Origin: Heloderma charlesbogerti | Taxonomy: Eukaryota > Chordata > Lepidosauria > Squamata > Helodermatidae | Direction of reading: 5' to 3' | Length of the DNA: 64,000 nucleotides | NCBI GenBank assembly: GCA_026122225.1 | Contig: JANEZZ010000404.1 | Span: 620,001-684,000, forward strand | Shown: positions 56,701 through 64,000 of the stretch, piece by piece | Layout of the letters: the number at the start of each line of letters is the position of its first letter | How positions within the stretch are numbered: position 1 is the first letter of the stretch | Translations under genes and position numbers: made by a program | Notes under the pieces: model-generated | Told to the model about the DNA's origin: nothing | Seen by the model: the letters and a program-made list of their open reading frames with translations, nothing else | The model's database searches: none

Positions 56701-57149
56701 AAGTTCTCGGGCAGCTTGGGCGGCTTGTGCTCGCCCAGGAAGGACTTGCACAGGCGCTCCGCCTCGCGCTTGGTGATCATGCCGCAGCGGCGCGACGAGA
56801 TGGGCATGGCGCCGGCCCGCCGCAGGATCTCCAGTTGCACCGGCGTGCACTGCACGCACGTGATGCCCAGCGCCACGCGCCGGTTGTGGATCTCATTGTA
56901 GCTGTAGTTCTTGAGCAGCGTGTTGGAGATCTGCGCCAGGCACAGCCGCTCCTGCCCGTCGATGACCAGCGACACGATGGGCACCCCGTACAGCGACGTC
57001 TCCCCGACCTGGTTGGGCTTGAGCGGGCTGGAGCCCGAGTACGGCTGCAGCTCCTGCTTGGAGTGGGGCGACGACGAGGAGGAGGAGCCTGAGTCTCGCC
57101 CCGTCCCCAGCTGACTGGCGGCGGCGGCGGCGGCGGCCAGCGACTCCAT
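44438..57149 (-). CDS. SKOR1: SKOR1, SKI family transcriptional corepressor 1 (8 coding exons)
   Basis: SKOR1 is a nuclear corepressor that partners LBX1 in dorsal spinal cord neurons and dampens BMP/SMAD signalling. Coding exons: 57149-55137, 52990-52888, 52135-52028, 48996-48925, 47697-47623, 46007-45933, 45456-45391, 44535-44438. The sum is 2610 nt, 869 residues plus stop. All introns are GT-AG; the first coding-coding intron is phase 0, the rest phase 1. Domains: a Ser/Ala-rich N-terminus (1-45), a SKI/SNO/DAC homology domain (about 47-140), a SAND-like SMAD4-binding zinc region (about 150-245, with C158, C178, C181, H196, H198), a long low-complexity middle with poly-Ala and acidic runs, and a C-terminal coiled coil (about 765-845). 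KPNQVGETSLYGVPIVS and the FNGGTRKRTFS end of the SAND-like part favour SKOR1 over SKOR2. The sequence appears intact; it is a prediction without transcript support. Confidence 0.95.
44536..45390 (-). other. SKOR1: SKOR1 intron 7, with an AT-richer island
   Basis: GC-rich intron. The stretch 45105-45245 is distinctly less GC-rich and non-repetitive (ATGATCCTCATAATCGACC, GATATCTCCGTGATGG, CTATATCGATGCTAATG) and is a candidate conserved intronic element. Confidence 0.35.
45391..45456 (-). CDS. SKOR1: SKOR1 coding exon 7
   Basis: Acceptor TTTGCTTTCCAG, donor GTTGGT. Encodes DTLCNELDQERKARYAIQQ KLK, part of the coiled coil. Donor GTTGGT is weaker than the others. Confidence 0.93.
45824..45852. 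repeat. (GGCTC)n microsatellite in SKOR1 intron 6
   Basis: About six tandem GGCTC units (CTTGGCTCGGCTCGGCTCGG). Confidence 0.8.
45933..46007 (-). CDS. SKOR1: SKOR1 coding exon 6
   Basis: Acceptor CCACCCCCGCAG, donor GTGAGC. Encodes DNFQDQMKRELSYREEMVQ QLQIVR, coiled coil. 75 nt, phase 1 to phase 1. Confidence 0.95.
46985..47068. mobile_element. Palindromic MITE, family B copy in SKOR1 intron 5
   Basis: GTACACACTTACCTGGGAGT, CAGTCCCACTGAACTCAGTG and GAGTACTTCTGAATAGGCAT. Confidence 0.6.
47623..47697 (-). CDS. SKOR1: SKOR1 coding exon 5
   Basis: Acceptor CTCTTTCTAACAG, donor GTATCT. Encodes DELQKLLLEQMEVRKKLER EFQSLK, start of the coiled coil. 75 nt, phase 1 to phase 1. Confidence 0.95.
47738..47776. 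repeat. (GT)n microsatellite in SKOR1 intron 4
   Basis: An uninterrupted GT run of about 18 units, 40 bp upstream of the exon 5 acceptor on the coding strand (read there as CA repeats). Confidence 0.9.
47985..48155. mobile_element. Family C MITE fragment followed by family B MITE
   Basis: GGTGGGAGTTGTAGTCCAAC at 48007 marks family C (to 48062). CAAGCCTATGCACGTTTGCC and CGCTCCCAGGTAAGTGTGCA (48064-48155) mark family B. The two are adjacent in SKOR1 intron 4. Confidence 0.5.
48288..48315. repeat. (TAA)n microsatellite in SKOR1 intron 4
   Basis: About nine TAA/AAT units (AATTAATAATAATAATAATA). Confidence 0.85.
48925..48996 (-). CDS. SKOR1: SKOR1 coding exon 4
   Basis: Acceptor TTTCGGGGTACAG, donor GTAAGG. 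Encodes DDVVSIDVTGTPLGEKDIG NLAR, matching the SKOR1 segment that precedes the coiled coil. 72 nt, phase 1 to phase 1. Confidence 0.93.
49266..49511. mobile_element. Candidate DNA transposon (MITE) in SKOR1 intron 3
   Basis: Left GGCTGGATCACACCTG; right, on the minus strand, GCCTGGTTCACACATG, matching at 13 of 16 positions. The interior has CACGTGTGAACCG and CAGTTCACACATAG repeats of the terminal motif. No coding capacity; no clear target duplication. Confidence 0.4.
50075..50162. mobile_element. Foldback repeat in SKOR1 intron 3
   Basis: AAAAAGAGTTTTGTGGCAAC and CTTAAAGGCTAACAAATTTA are mirrored by TTTGTTAGTCTTAAATTGCC and ACGAGACTCTTTTC. A known-looking amniote repeat with most of its interior deleted; family name not assigned. 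Confidence 0.5.
50300..50467. mobile_element. Two adjacent family B MITE copies in SKOR1 intron 3
   Basis: First: GGTCCCACTAGGCCAATGGG with TCAGTGTGGATCGGACTGG. Second: AAAGTCCCATTGAATCTAGC with GGGATTTACTTCCGAGTAAA. Confidence 0.5.
51773..51905. mobile_element. Palindromic MITE, family C copy in SKOR1 intron 3
   Basis: CTTCTCCAACCTGGTGCTCT, GCCCATCAGCCCCAGCCAGC and GATGCTGGGAGTTGTAGTGC match the family C consensus arms. Confidence 0.6.
52028..52135 (-). CDS. SKOR1: SKOR1 coding exon 3
   Basis: Acceptor TTTATTCTCTCTAAG, donor GTAACA. Encodes PDKEDNHSTAEDLESKKSF followed by QNQRSVSQASPAHADR, with the junction codon giving Glu. It aligns with the SKOR1 segment between the SYLCTPE motif and the coiled coil. 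108 nt, phase 1 to phase 1. Confidence 0.95.
52888..52990 (-). CDS. SKOR1: SKOR1 coding exon 2
   Basis: Acceptor TGTTTCTTTTGCAG, donor GTAAAG. Encodes VYPAHDREDCAQALKSSAP followed by LPPQATAYLCTPERN, the YLCTPE-containing segment. 103 nt, phase 0 in and phase 1 out. Confidence 0.92.
55137..57149 (-). CDS. SKOR1: SKOR1 coding exon 1 (671 codons; SKI/DAC and SAND-like domains)
   Basis: Starts at the ATG encoding MESLAAAAAAASQLGTG, 22 nt after a strong acceptor (CTCTTCCCTCCGCAG, ending at 57172). It ends GGCTATGAG before donor GTGCGA (55136-55135). It contains the whole SKI/DAC and SAND-like domains, then low-complexity Gly/Pro/Ala sequence. Conserved islands in the middle are VRSYPVIPVPSKGFG, PTYPMFWP-like YPSFPMFWPASGSLPVPPYP, AFRPVVKDAESIAKLYG, LSPDFLSEGSSSYRS and DEPEVDVESNRF. 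The alanine run AKAAATAVVVAAAAAAAAAA sits at about 55790-55855. The frame stays open upstream to 57452, but that part lies beyond the acceptor and is not used in this model. Confidence 0.95.
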
Positions 57150-57171
57150 CTCCCCGCAGACGGCCGAGCTC
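57150..57171 (-). other. SKOR1: SKOR1 5' UTR segment in coding exon 1
   Basis: 22 nt between the predicted acceptor (AG at 57173-57172) and the start codon. Confidence 0.6.
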
Positions 57172-59137
57172 CTGCGGAGGGAAGAGGAGGGGAGGCGCTC
57201 AGAGGCAGCGGCCGCGCAGACGGGCCTGCCTTGCGGCGGGGGCGCCGGGGCGCGGGCGGGGCGGGGCGGGGGCGCGGGCAGGCTGGAGCCCCAGGTGCCC
57301 CGTCCGGCCCCAGAGAGGCGGGCGCAAGAGTCCGGCAGCGACCGTCCCTGGCCTCGGGGGAAAGGGCCCCGTAACCATCCCCCGTAAGGTGCGGGCTGCG
57401 GGGACCCCGGCAGAAACCGGCCCCTCCGCCCATGAGCCACTTGGAAAGCCACGAGACACAGGCAAAGAGGGCAGCCAATGCCGCGGGGCAGCGGGGAGGG
57501 GCCCTTTGCCAGGGGCTCCCGGGCGGGCCCTCAAGGGCGGCTTCCAAGAACAGCGGCAAGAAGGCGACACACACCGACGTCCCGGGGCGCCACATGCAGG
57601 AACGAACGCCTGGGCAGGGAAGTCCCGGGAGCCGTCTGGCCGGAAGCCCCCGGTTCCCGATGGCTCGCCCGCACCCAGCACTAGACCCTGTCGGAAGCCG
57701 CGAGATACATGATATCGATATGTCACCTCTGTCTGTATCTCACCTTTGTCTACATCTCCCTTCGAAGATGGTCTGTTTTTAAGCCACGACTGGGGAAATG
57801 GCCATTGTTCCAGCGGGAGGGGCGGGGGATGCTTTGATTAGAACAGCCCGCAATTGTATTTACACGTTAGAGGAGCTGTCCAGCGAATCGGGGGCCAAAG
57901 TGCCCGCTCCCGCTGTAGCTGACCAGGCCGGGGCTTAAGGGAACGGCTGGTTTAAATACACTCACCGCCTTTCTCAGCCCAAACAGTAATCCTACCCAAC
58001 ATGGTGCCAGATGTATTTAACCCAAAATGCAGGGTCCCTCCTGTTCGCAAGGACTCCCCCACTGCCAAATCGAACCAGGAATGAAAATTAGGAAAAGATC
58101 CAGAACCTTCCAAACTACACGGGGGGGGGGGAGCCGAAAACCCAGTCCGAGATACTTTCATTCCCCCCACCCACCCCCCGCCTCATTGCGACTCTGTAAT
58201 TTCTAAATAGGGTTGATGGACTAGACCTGAAAGTAGTTGAGCATCCGTGGAAAGTCCCCCCTCCCCCGCTTTTCCTAATGTCTTTACAGGAGATTAGGAA
58301 CAAGGCAGATTACTTAACCGTGCCAGTTAAAGACTCCACCAGCACGTTAAAGAAAATAACAAATGGGGGAGCTGACCAGAAGGAGACCCTGAGCCAAGCC
58401 AATGAGCTTACCTAAACAGGATCTCCACGGATTAAGTAAGAGGCTTTCGTTGTAATTACACAAAATAGTCCAAACGGTTGCGTCCCTCTAAAATGTGAAT
58501 ACAAACTTCTCATTCTTCTCCTCCTCCCTCAGTCTCAAATCTCTTTCCCCTTATCTTCGATTCTCCCCCACCAAAATCAAATAAGCAACAACCAGATTTT
58601 AACCAAAAAACTGATTTTGAAACAACAACAAAACAACGCAACAGCAACAACAAATATACACATTCACATACAAATTAATTACATTTCCTAGAGGCATCGA
58701 TGCGCAAAGAAAGGAATGCTTCTCTTTGCTTGTTTTTATTTATTTCTCCTATGGAAAAGTGACCAACCCCCAACAGCCGGTCTCCGCCGCGGAGCCTGTA
58801 TGAAAGCCAGAGCGAACGCCGAAGCGAAAAGAAATATTCCGCTACCACCGCCGCACACCCATGCAATGAAAATAAAAATTGCACAGACAACCCGAAGTAT
58901 GTAAAAAGCGAGGAAGGCCGAGAGACGGAGAGGCATAAAAGCGACGAACGACCCAGGGGAGGGCAGGCCGGGCTGGCCAAGGCGCCGCGCGGAAACCGGG
59001 AGCCTGCGGGAAGGAGGAGCGGGGACGACAGAGCCCCTCGCCTCTGCGGAACCAGCCGCGGCGCCCGCCCGGGGAGGGGGCAAGGAGAGGCGACCCCCGA
59101 CCCCGCCGGAGGGCCGAGGCGAGGGACAATCGCTTAC
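57172..59137 (-). other. SKOR1: Predicted first intron of SKOR1 (5' UTR intron)
   Basis: Bounded by donor ACGGTAAGCG (GT at 59137-59136) and acceptor CTCCGCAG. AT-richer non-repetitive blocks lie at about 57700-58460, including GTGCCAGTTAAAGACTCC and GTAATTACACAAAATAG, possibly regulatory. Inferred from splice signals only. Confidence 0.5.
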
Positions 59138-59400
59138 CGTTGCCAAGGGGCGATTTCCCCTCGCCCCAATCCGGCAAGAGGCAGCCGGGCAGCAGGAGCG
59201 CTAGGCGCGGCGCCCGAGCCCCCTCGCCCAGGCGCGGCGGAGTTTCATGGAGGGGCGTCGAGGCGGGCTCCTGCCCTTCGCCGCCGTCCTCCGGGTTGGA
59301 GAGGCAAGCGGGAGGCTGGCCACATGGCCAGGCTTGCAAAAAAAGCGAGAGAGGCAGGGAGGAGAGGCGGGGAGGAGGGGGAGCGGAGGAGGGGGAGGAA
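59138..59400 (-). other. SKOR1: Predicted SKOR1 non-coding exon 1 / promoter-proximal region
   Basis: The strong donor GGCAACG|GTAAGCG at 59138 suggests a 5' UTR exon ending here. Spliced to 57171, an upstream frame in this exon would not be in frame with the coding ATG. The start of transcription is unknown; the exon could begin anywhere up to about 59400. Confidence 0.45.
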
Positions 59401-59439
59401 GGAGGATCCTGATCCTTAGTTGAAGACGCCGCACATTGA

Positions 59440-59560
59440 TCCGGTGACAGCTAAAATAATAGGAAGGCAACACCCACTTAGCAGCACCAACATATTTACA
59501 CGAAGTGCCGTCGGGACTGTGGCGCGTGTCAATCATCCGGCGGCGCCAGTCAATCACGAG
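59440..59560. promoter_or_regulatory. SKOR1: Paired PBX/HOX-type TGATTGAC sites and a MEIS core upstream of SKOR1
   Basis: GTCAATCA occurs at 59528-59535 and 59549-59556, 21 bp apart in direct orientation (TGATTGAC on the gene strand, a PBX/TALE site). A MEIS-type TGACAG lies at 59445-59450. All are just upstream of the predicted first exon. Confidence 0.5.
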
Positions 59561-60869
59561 GCAGACGGGCTTCTTTGGGAAAAAACAGATTGCTGGCTGG
59601 GGGTGGCGGGGGGGGGAGGAGAGGACGCGGTACGAAGGAGCCGCCGGCGCCGAGCAGGTAAGCGCGCTGCCTTTTCGCCAGGCCCGACCTGAGTCAGGTG
59701 CCTTGGGGGGGCGCCCCTCCACCATGCCACTCAGACGCGCCAGGCTGTGAAGCCCCCTCCCCGCCTGCCCGAGGTCTGGCCAGCGGGGCTGCCCTCCGAC
59801 CGGCGTGTCGAGCTCTCCGCACCCCGAGGGCAGCTGGTTTTCTTAAAGGCGGGGGGGGGGGGCTGAGATGGGGTGAAAGGAGGGGGCGAGGGAGGATCAG
59901 GCTGCGGAGGTGGGCTGTGGGGCTTCGGTCCTCCTCCCCATCCGACGGAACTTTGTCAGAGCCCCCAGACCTCTCTGCCCCGCGGGACGGCGCATGTTCC
60001 CCGCCACGCGGAGAGGATGGAGGCTGCGAGGGCCCCGTGAGCAGGGTGTCGCTGGGCCCAGCAGCCCTGGCTGCTCCGCTGGTGCTCAGACGCCCCAACT
60101 CGAGCGCCTGCGGCAGCGGTTCTGGAGTGCCTTGGAGGGCTCCAGATGGTCTCTGCCCCGCAACCCCGACTTCGCCTTTTCACCATCCAGGTGGGACCGA
60201 GGCCGACCCCGCCCTGCTGCTGCTGCTGTTTCTCTTTCTTTTTCTTCACGCTTCTGACCTCTTCCATCTACTTTCCACATTCCCCCTTTTTCCTTTCCCT
60301 CCCTAGAAAAGGACCCCACAAAAAGGTTGGGGTCTCTCAACAACACTTCGCCCCCAAACGAATTCGTTGCTCTTTCCTAAATCTGGAGCAGATTTTCCCG
60401 GAAATGGGACTGTCCCTGGACTTGACGGTCGGGGTTGTTGAGGGTTTGGGCAGGAAAAGCCTAAACCCGGGCGGGGCGCGCGGCGGGGGGATTCCGGCTG
60501 GTTCTGCTTCTGTCCAGTGCTCAGGGCGACCACACACGTCCCCCCACCGCTTCTGGCGAGGCCAAGGCGCCGATTTAGCTGGTAGTATTCTCTGGCGGGG
60601 GCGGGGAGAGGGAGATGCAACGAAAAAGATGCCCAATTAACTCTCCCGGCGGCGATCAATAGGCAGCCCCCCGCTCGGGGGCCTGTGTGAGGCCGGCTCA
60701 GTGAGCCCCTCGCTGTAGAGGAGGTGAGGGCCCAATATCGCTCCTCTCAAGGCCGTCCGGAACCCGCCGCCGCCACGGCACAGCGTCTGGCCAGCCGCAG
60801 AGTGATGTGAGCGAACCAAACTCTGGGGAAGGAGGCGGCGGCGGCGCTTAAACTCAGTGTTTAGAGCTT

Positions 60870-61578
60870 CCTTTGTCTTGTTTGCATTCAGGACATGTAG
60901 ATAAGCAAGTAAATATATCTGCCTATACATTCATAATAGACACCCTGCGACTTAAATGGAAAAGTTTCCCCTTGTTGGGAGTGTGTGTGTGTGTGTGTGA
61001 AGAAAATCATTTGTCCTTAGAAAATTATCCTAAAATAGTGGTCGCTGACATGAGATATAAGTTTCATTATCTACATGCCTTTAAAAAAAATTATCTGTCT
61101 TTCTGGATTTTGATGGATACATGATAGATTGATTTATTCCCAAGAAACACTTTGCTACATAAAATATATCTTTATCTTTAATCTAGATTTTAATCTACAT
61201 ATATGGGAGGGCAGGGGATACAGCAGGCAGTTTTCTAGTGCATTTCCATTTAAAGCCAAAATCCCGTTATATTTCCCTCTTGCTTTACTTGGCACTTTCC
61301 TAAAAAAATGAAACCATTCCAATCCTAAATTTGATTTGGATGAAATCAGTAGGACTTCCAGTATATAGGCTGTTCATATAAAATATCCCTGTTGAGATAT
61401 GCCTGGAACTACATTTCCACTGGAATCAATGGGACCCCCCTTCAAGGAAACTGTATTTAGAAAGGTGCCTGCAAATCAAACACGGGATGTATAAGCCATC
61501 TCAATTCAAGGCTGGTTGCGACTGTTGTTAAAAGGAAGGAAAACATTTAGAAATCTTGTATTCAAGTAGATATGTCGA

Positions 61579-61618
<40 letters not shown>

Positions 61619-61780
61619 TCTAACCAAGCGTGTCTGTCGTTTCCTTTTGTATCATCTACCTCCCCTCCCGTCCTTAACATGGAAATCTTTCGGGGGATTC
61701 CCCCCCCAAAAACAAAATAAAATCCTGGAAAAATTAAAATGAAAAATTCCTCCCTCCCCTTTTCTAGAGCTCCATTCCTC
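60870..61780. other. AT-rich spacer upstream of SKOR1
   Basis: Contains a (GT)n run at about 60982-60999, a fragment with CCACTGGAATCAATGGGACC (about 61416-61435) that may be a decayed family B MITE, and a (TTA)n microsatellite at about 61580-61618. Confidence 0.45.
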
Positions 61781-61784
61781 AGGC

Positions 61785-62140
61785 TGTTTCTAAAAGCATC
61801 GTGGCATTAAGTGCTCTTAATGGACGCGTTAATTAAACTGTAATTAATCATACTGTCCGGCCCCAAATTTGAGCAATTACACTAATCAAACAGAAGTTAA
61901 TAACGGCCCAGGCTGGCGCCCTCGGGCGAGCACTTCGGAGGAGCGGGCCCGGTCGTCCGCCTGCAAACAGCTTTCGCCCTTCGCCCAGCATATGGGCTCC
62001 ATATTCGAGCGCGCATTGTTATGAAAATGCTGTCGCCTACTTGAGAGTTGATGTATCATTAAACGCACTTTGTCCTTGAAAGCAGATTTGGGGGCATCAA
62101 TCTCTTCCCAGGAAAATGCGGGGGTGGGGTGGGGGACCTG
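61785..62140. promoter_or_regulatory. Candidate conserved developmental enhancer with SOX-POU site
   Basis: Non-repetitive block with clustered homeodomain cores (CGTTAATTAAACTGTAATTA, GAAGTTAATAACGG, ATGTATCATTAAACGC) and CATTGTTATGAAAAT at 62014-62028, one base off the SOX2-OCT composite consensus. Located about 2.6 kb upstream of the predicted SKOR1 first exon. Confidence 0.45.
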
Positions 62141-62514
62141 GATTGAAAACATCTCTTTCTTGAAAGGGGCAGGACAGGGTTCATTACGATCGGCAAGGGG
62201 GGGTTAGCTGGAAAAACACAGGGGGGGGGCTCGCGATCGTTTGGGAGAATTTGGCTCGCTCAGGTTGGAGTTGAGACTTCTTTCGCAGCAAATTCCGGGC
62301 GTGGTTCCGAGGAGGCGGCTTTGGGGCTGGCGCTCCGGCCTAAGGAAGCCCCCCTTGCCCCTCGCCCCCTGCCCCTCGCCCCCTTCCTCCAATCTCGCCT
62401 CTCTTCTCCCGGCCACCGCTGGGAGACAAAAAGTGAGCTGGAAAATTCGCGAAGGCACTTCGGTAACCCGGCCCCGCTCACCCCCGACGCGGCTCCCGTT
62501 TCCAGGAGCGGATG

Positions 62515-63200
62515 GCTCGCCATAATTACAATGTGATTCGGTAATTATTCCTCGCCTTTTAATTATTTAAAGCCGACACACTGAATCCTGCATTGTGACC
62601 AATAAATGTGGCAGCCCTGGACGTCCCCCCCACACACATTTGCCTTTAATTAGACTTTGCCCTTTGCAGAGGAGCGAGCCCCTTTCTGTGGTACCCCCAG
62701 CCGGCTCCTGAACCCCCTGCAAACCCAGTCTCCTCCCCCCACCCCCCAAAAACCAAACGTGTAGTTAAATATTTATTAGCCGTTATTATTGTTGCGCCAA
62801 GCGCCGGGCCCGGCTGCGAAGCGAAGCCGCCTGCCCTGGCGAGGAACTTCAAAAGATGGAGCCCTTTCATAAGATCCAGCCGGAGAGGTTGGGGAGGGGG
62901 GCGCAGGCCGCCCCCCACGGAGACAGGCGCTTTATGCATTATTTTAATATGTTTTTTAAGACAAAAGTGAGGCTTTTGGTATTAATTTGATGGAATGCTT
63001 TTTTGATTCAAAGGAAGGGGTGGTGGGGGTGTTTCCTTCGTGTGTGTGGAATGTTAAAAAAAATTATTAGAATAATTCACAAGCCTGGATGGTATCATGA
63101 GCTGGTTTGAGTTGAATATCTATGCAAAAAAACCCAACAACAAATAAACCTGGAGATTAAATATAATTTTAAATACTTACAAAGCGCCCTATTAATCCGA
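62515..63200. promoter_or_regulatory. Candidate AT-rich enhancer blocks upstream of SKOR1
   Basis: Two AT-rich blocks inside GC-rich DNA. 62515-62610 has CATAATTACAATGTGATTCG, GGTAATTATTCC and CTTTTAATTATTTAAAGCC. 62930-63190 has TTTATGCATTATTTTAATAT, GTATTAATTTGATGG and CTATGCAAAAAAACCC. They are rich in homeodomain and POU-type cores, with no repeat signature and no coding potential. Confidence 0.35.
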
Positions 63201-64000
63201 TCTCCCCTCTCCCCCTCCCTCGCCCCCCCATCCCCGCCCGCCCTTCGCCCCAGGCCTCTTAACCTCTGCAGAGCAGTTGATATTAGACCCGTCTGTTAGC
63301 CCAGAGTGTCAATTGCAAAAGCAACCCCGAGAAGGGGTGGGGGTGGGGTGGGGGTGGGGAAGCGCAGAGGGAGGGAAAGTTTGCAACACGGAGGGAAGTT
63401 GCTCTGGCTTCCTGACAGACGATCGAGTCATCAGGGGACCCCGAAGTGTTTCAGGGAAAACAATTTAAAATCGTAGCAGATCGTTTACTCCAGTGCCACC
63501 CCGGGGCGGCCCATTCCGAGGAGTGGGGAGGGCAGTGTAGCCTCAGGAACGAATTTGGGAGGCCGACGAAGGGCCACAGACGAAGCAAGCGCCGCGTGTA
63601 AAGAGACCCATACTCCTTGCTCACGTTTAAGTAAAAATCTTTTTCAATAAACAGCTCACGAAGATCGGCCACGAAGCCCCCGACCCGCCCTTGAACTGCC
63701 CGGGTTGCGTGTCAGGAGAGGACTCGCGAGTCTGGCTGAAGGGGTCGTGAGTCCAGACAAGTCTGGGCACAGCTCTGTAGCTCTCTTGGGAAAGGGTGAG
63801 GCTCTTAGCTACCCCGTGGAATATCGCGGGGAGGCGAGGAAAAGGAGCAAACGCCACTGGCCGATCGGAGCATTCTCCTGCCAGGTCCCGAAGGCCCGAG
63901 ATGAGAAGCAGCCCCGGTCCTGTTGCGGGTGAAACCACCATCGGAACCCGAGCACGCCCCGCCCCGCCCCAAGCCCCCAGGCGAGCAAAGGCCCCGCCAG

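Noticed and set aside
55752..57092. 446-codon open frame on the plus strand
   Set aside because: It is the antisense shadow of the GC-rich SKOR1 exon 1. It is highly repetitive in composition and has no domain of its own.
57150..57452. N-terminal extension of SKOR1 (in-frame ATG at 57452)
   Set aside because: A strong splice acceptor lies between it and the coding ATG, and the extension is low-complexity, so it is most likely intron.
59440..64000. MAP2K5 terminal exons (expected upstream neighbour of SKOR1)
   Set aside because: I looked in the minus-strand frames for the conserved C-terminal kinase end and found nothing; it probably lies beyond the window.

Overview
The window looks like squamate reptile (lizard or snake) nuclear DNA. 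It holds a near-full-length RTE/BovB LINE, a long L2-type LINE, a long CR1 LINE, many short palindromic DNA elements, and multi-exon vertebrate genes with GT-AG introns and CpG islands. Two host genes are recognisable, both on the minus strand. The first coding exon and CpG-island promoter of PIAS1 (SUMO E3 ligase) lie at 3.2-4.7 kb, with the gene body running left out of the window. A complete coding set for SKOR1 (SKI-family corepressor, also called CORL1/LBXCOR1) has eight coding exons between 57,149 and 44,438. The predicted SKOR1 protein is 869 residues; every intron is GT-AG and all reading phases agree. Neighbours and orientation match what I recall of the mammalian MAP2K5-SKOR1-PIAS1 order. 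I found no MAP2K5 exon, so that gene is presumably beyond the right edge.

Layout: 1-3,957 is PIAS1 intron 1 with old repeats. 3.2-4.7 kb is the PIAS1 promoter island. 5.5-12.3 kb is a BovB element split by a later L2 insertion (5-bp target duplication, AACAA). 14.7-17.4 kb is a 5'-truncated CR1. 20.08-23.05 kb is a roughly 3 kb non-autonomous DNA transposon with hAT-like terminal inverted repeats and an 8-bp target duplication, carrying a minisatellite of about 163-bp units. 24.4-25.1 kb is a second, reverse BovB fragment. 32.2-32.9 kb is a reverse L2 fragment. 34.2-36.05 kb is a large imperfect inverted repeat. 36-41 kb holds old LINE, SINE and MITE fragments. 41.6-43.5 kb is GC-rich sequence downstream of SKOR1. 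43.6-59.4 kb is SKOR1. 59.4-64 kb is its upstream region, with AT-rich islands inside GC-rich DNA that look like conserved developmental enhancers, including a near-consensus SOX-POU composite site.

I found no new protein-coding system, RNA gene, CRISPR array or toxin. The unusual material is in the mobile elements (the hAT-like element with its internal array, palindromic MITE families that share termini, L2 5' monomers, and an inverted duplication) and in the candidate SKOR1 regulatory sites. All LINE reading frames here carry frameshifts or stops and look inactive.
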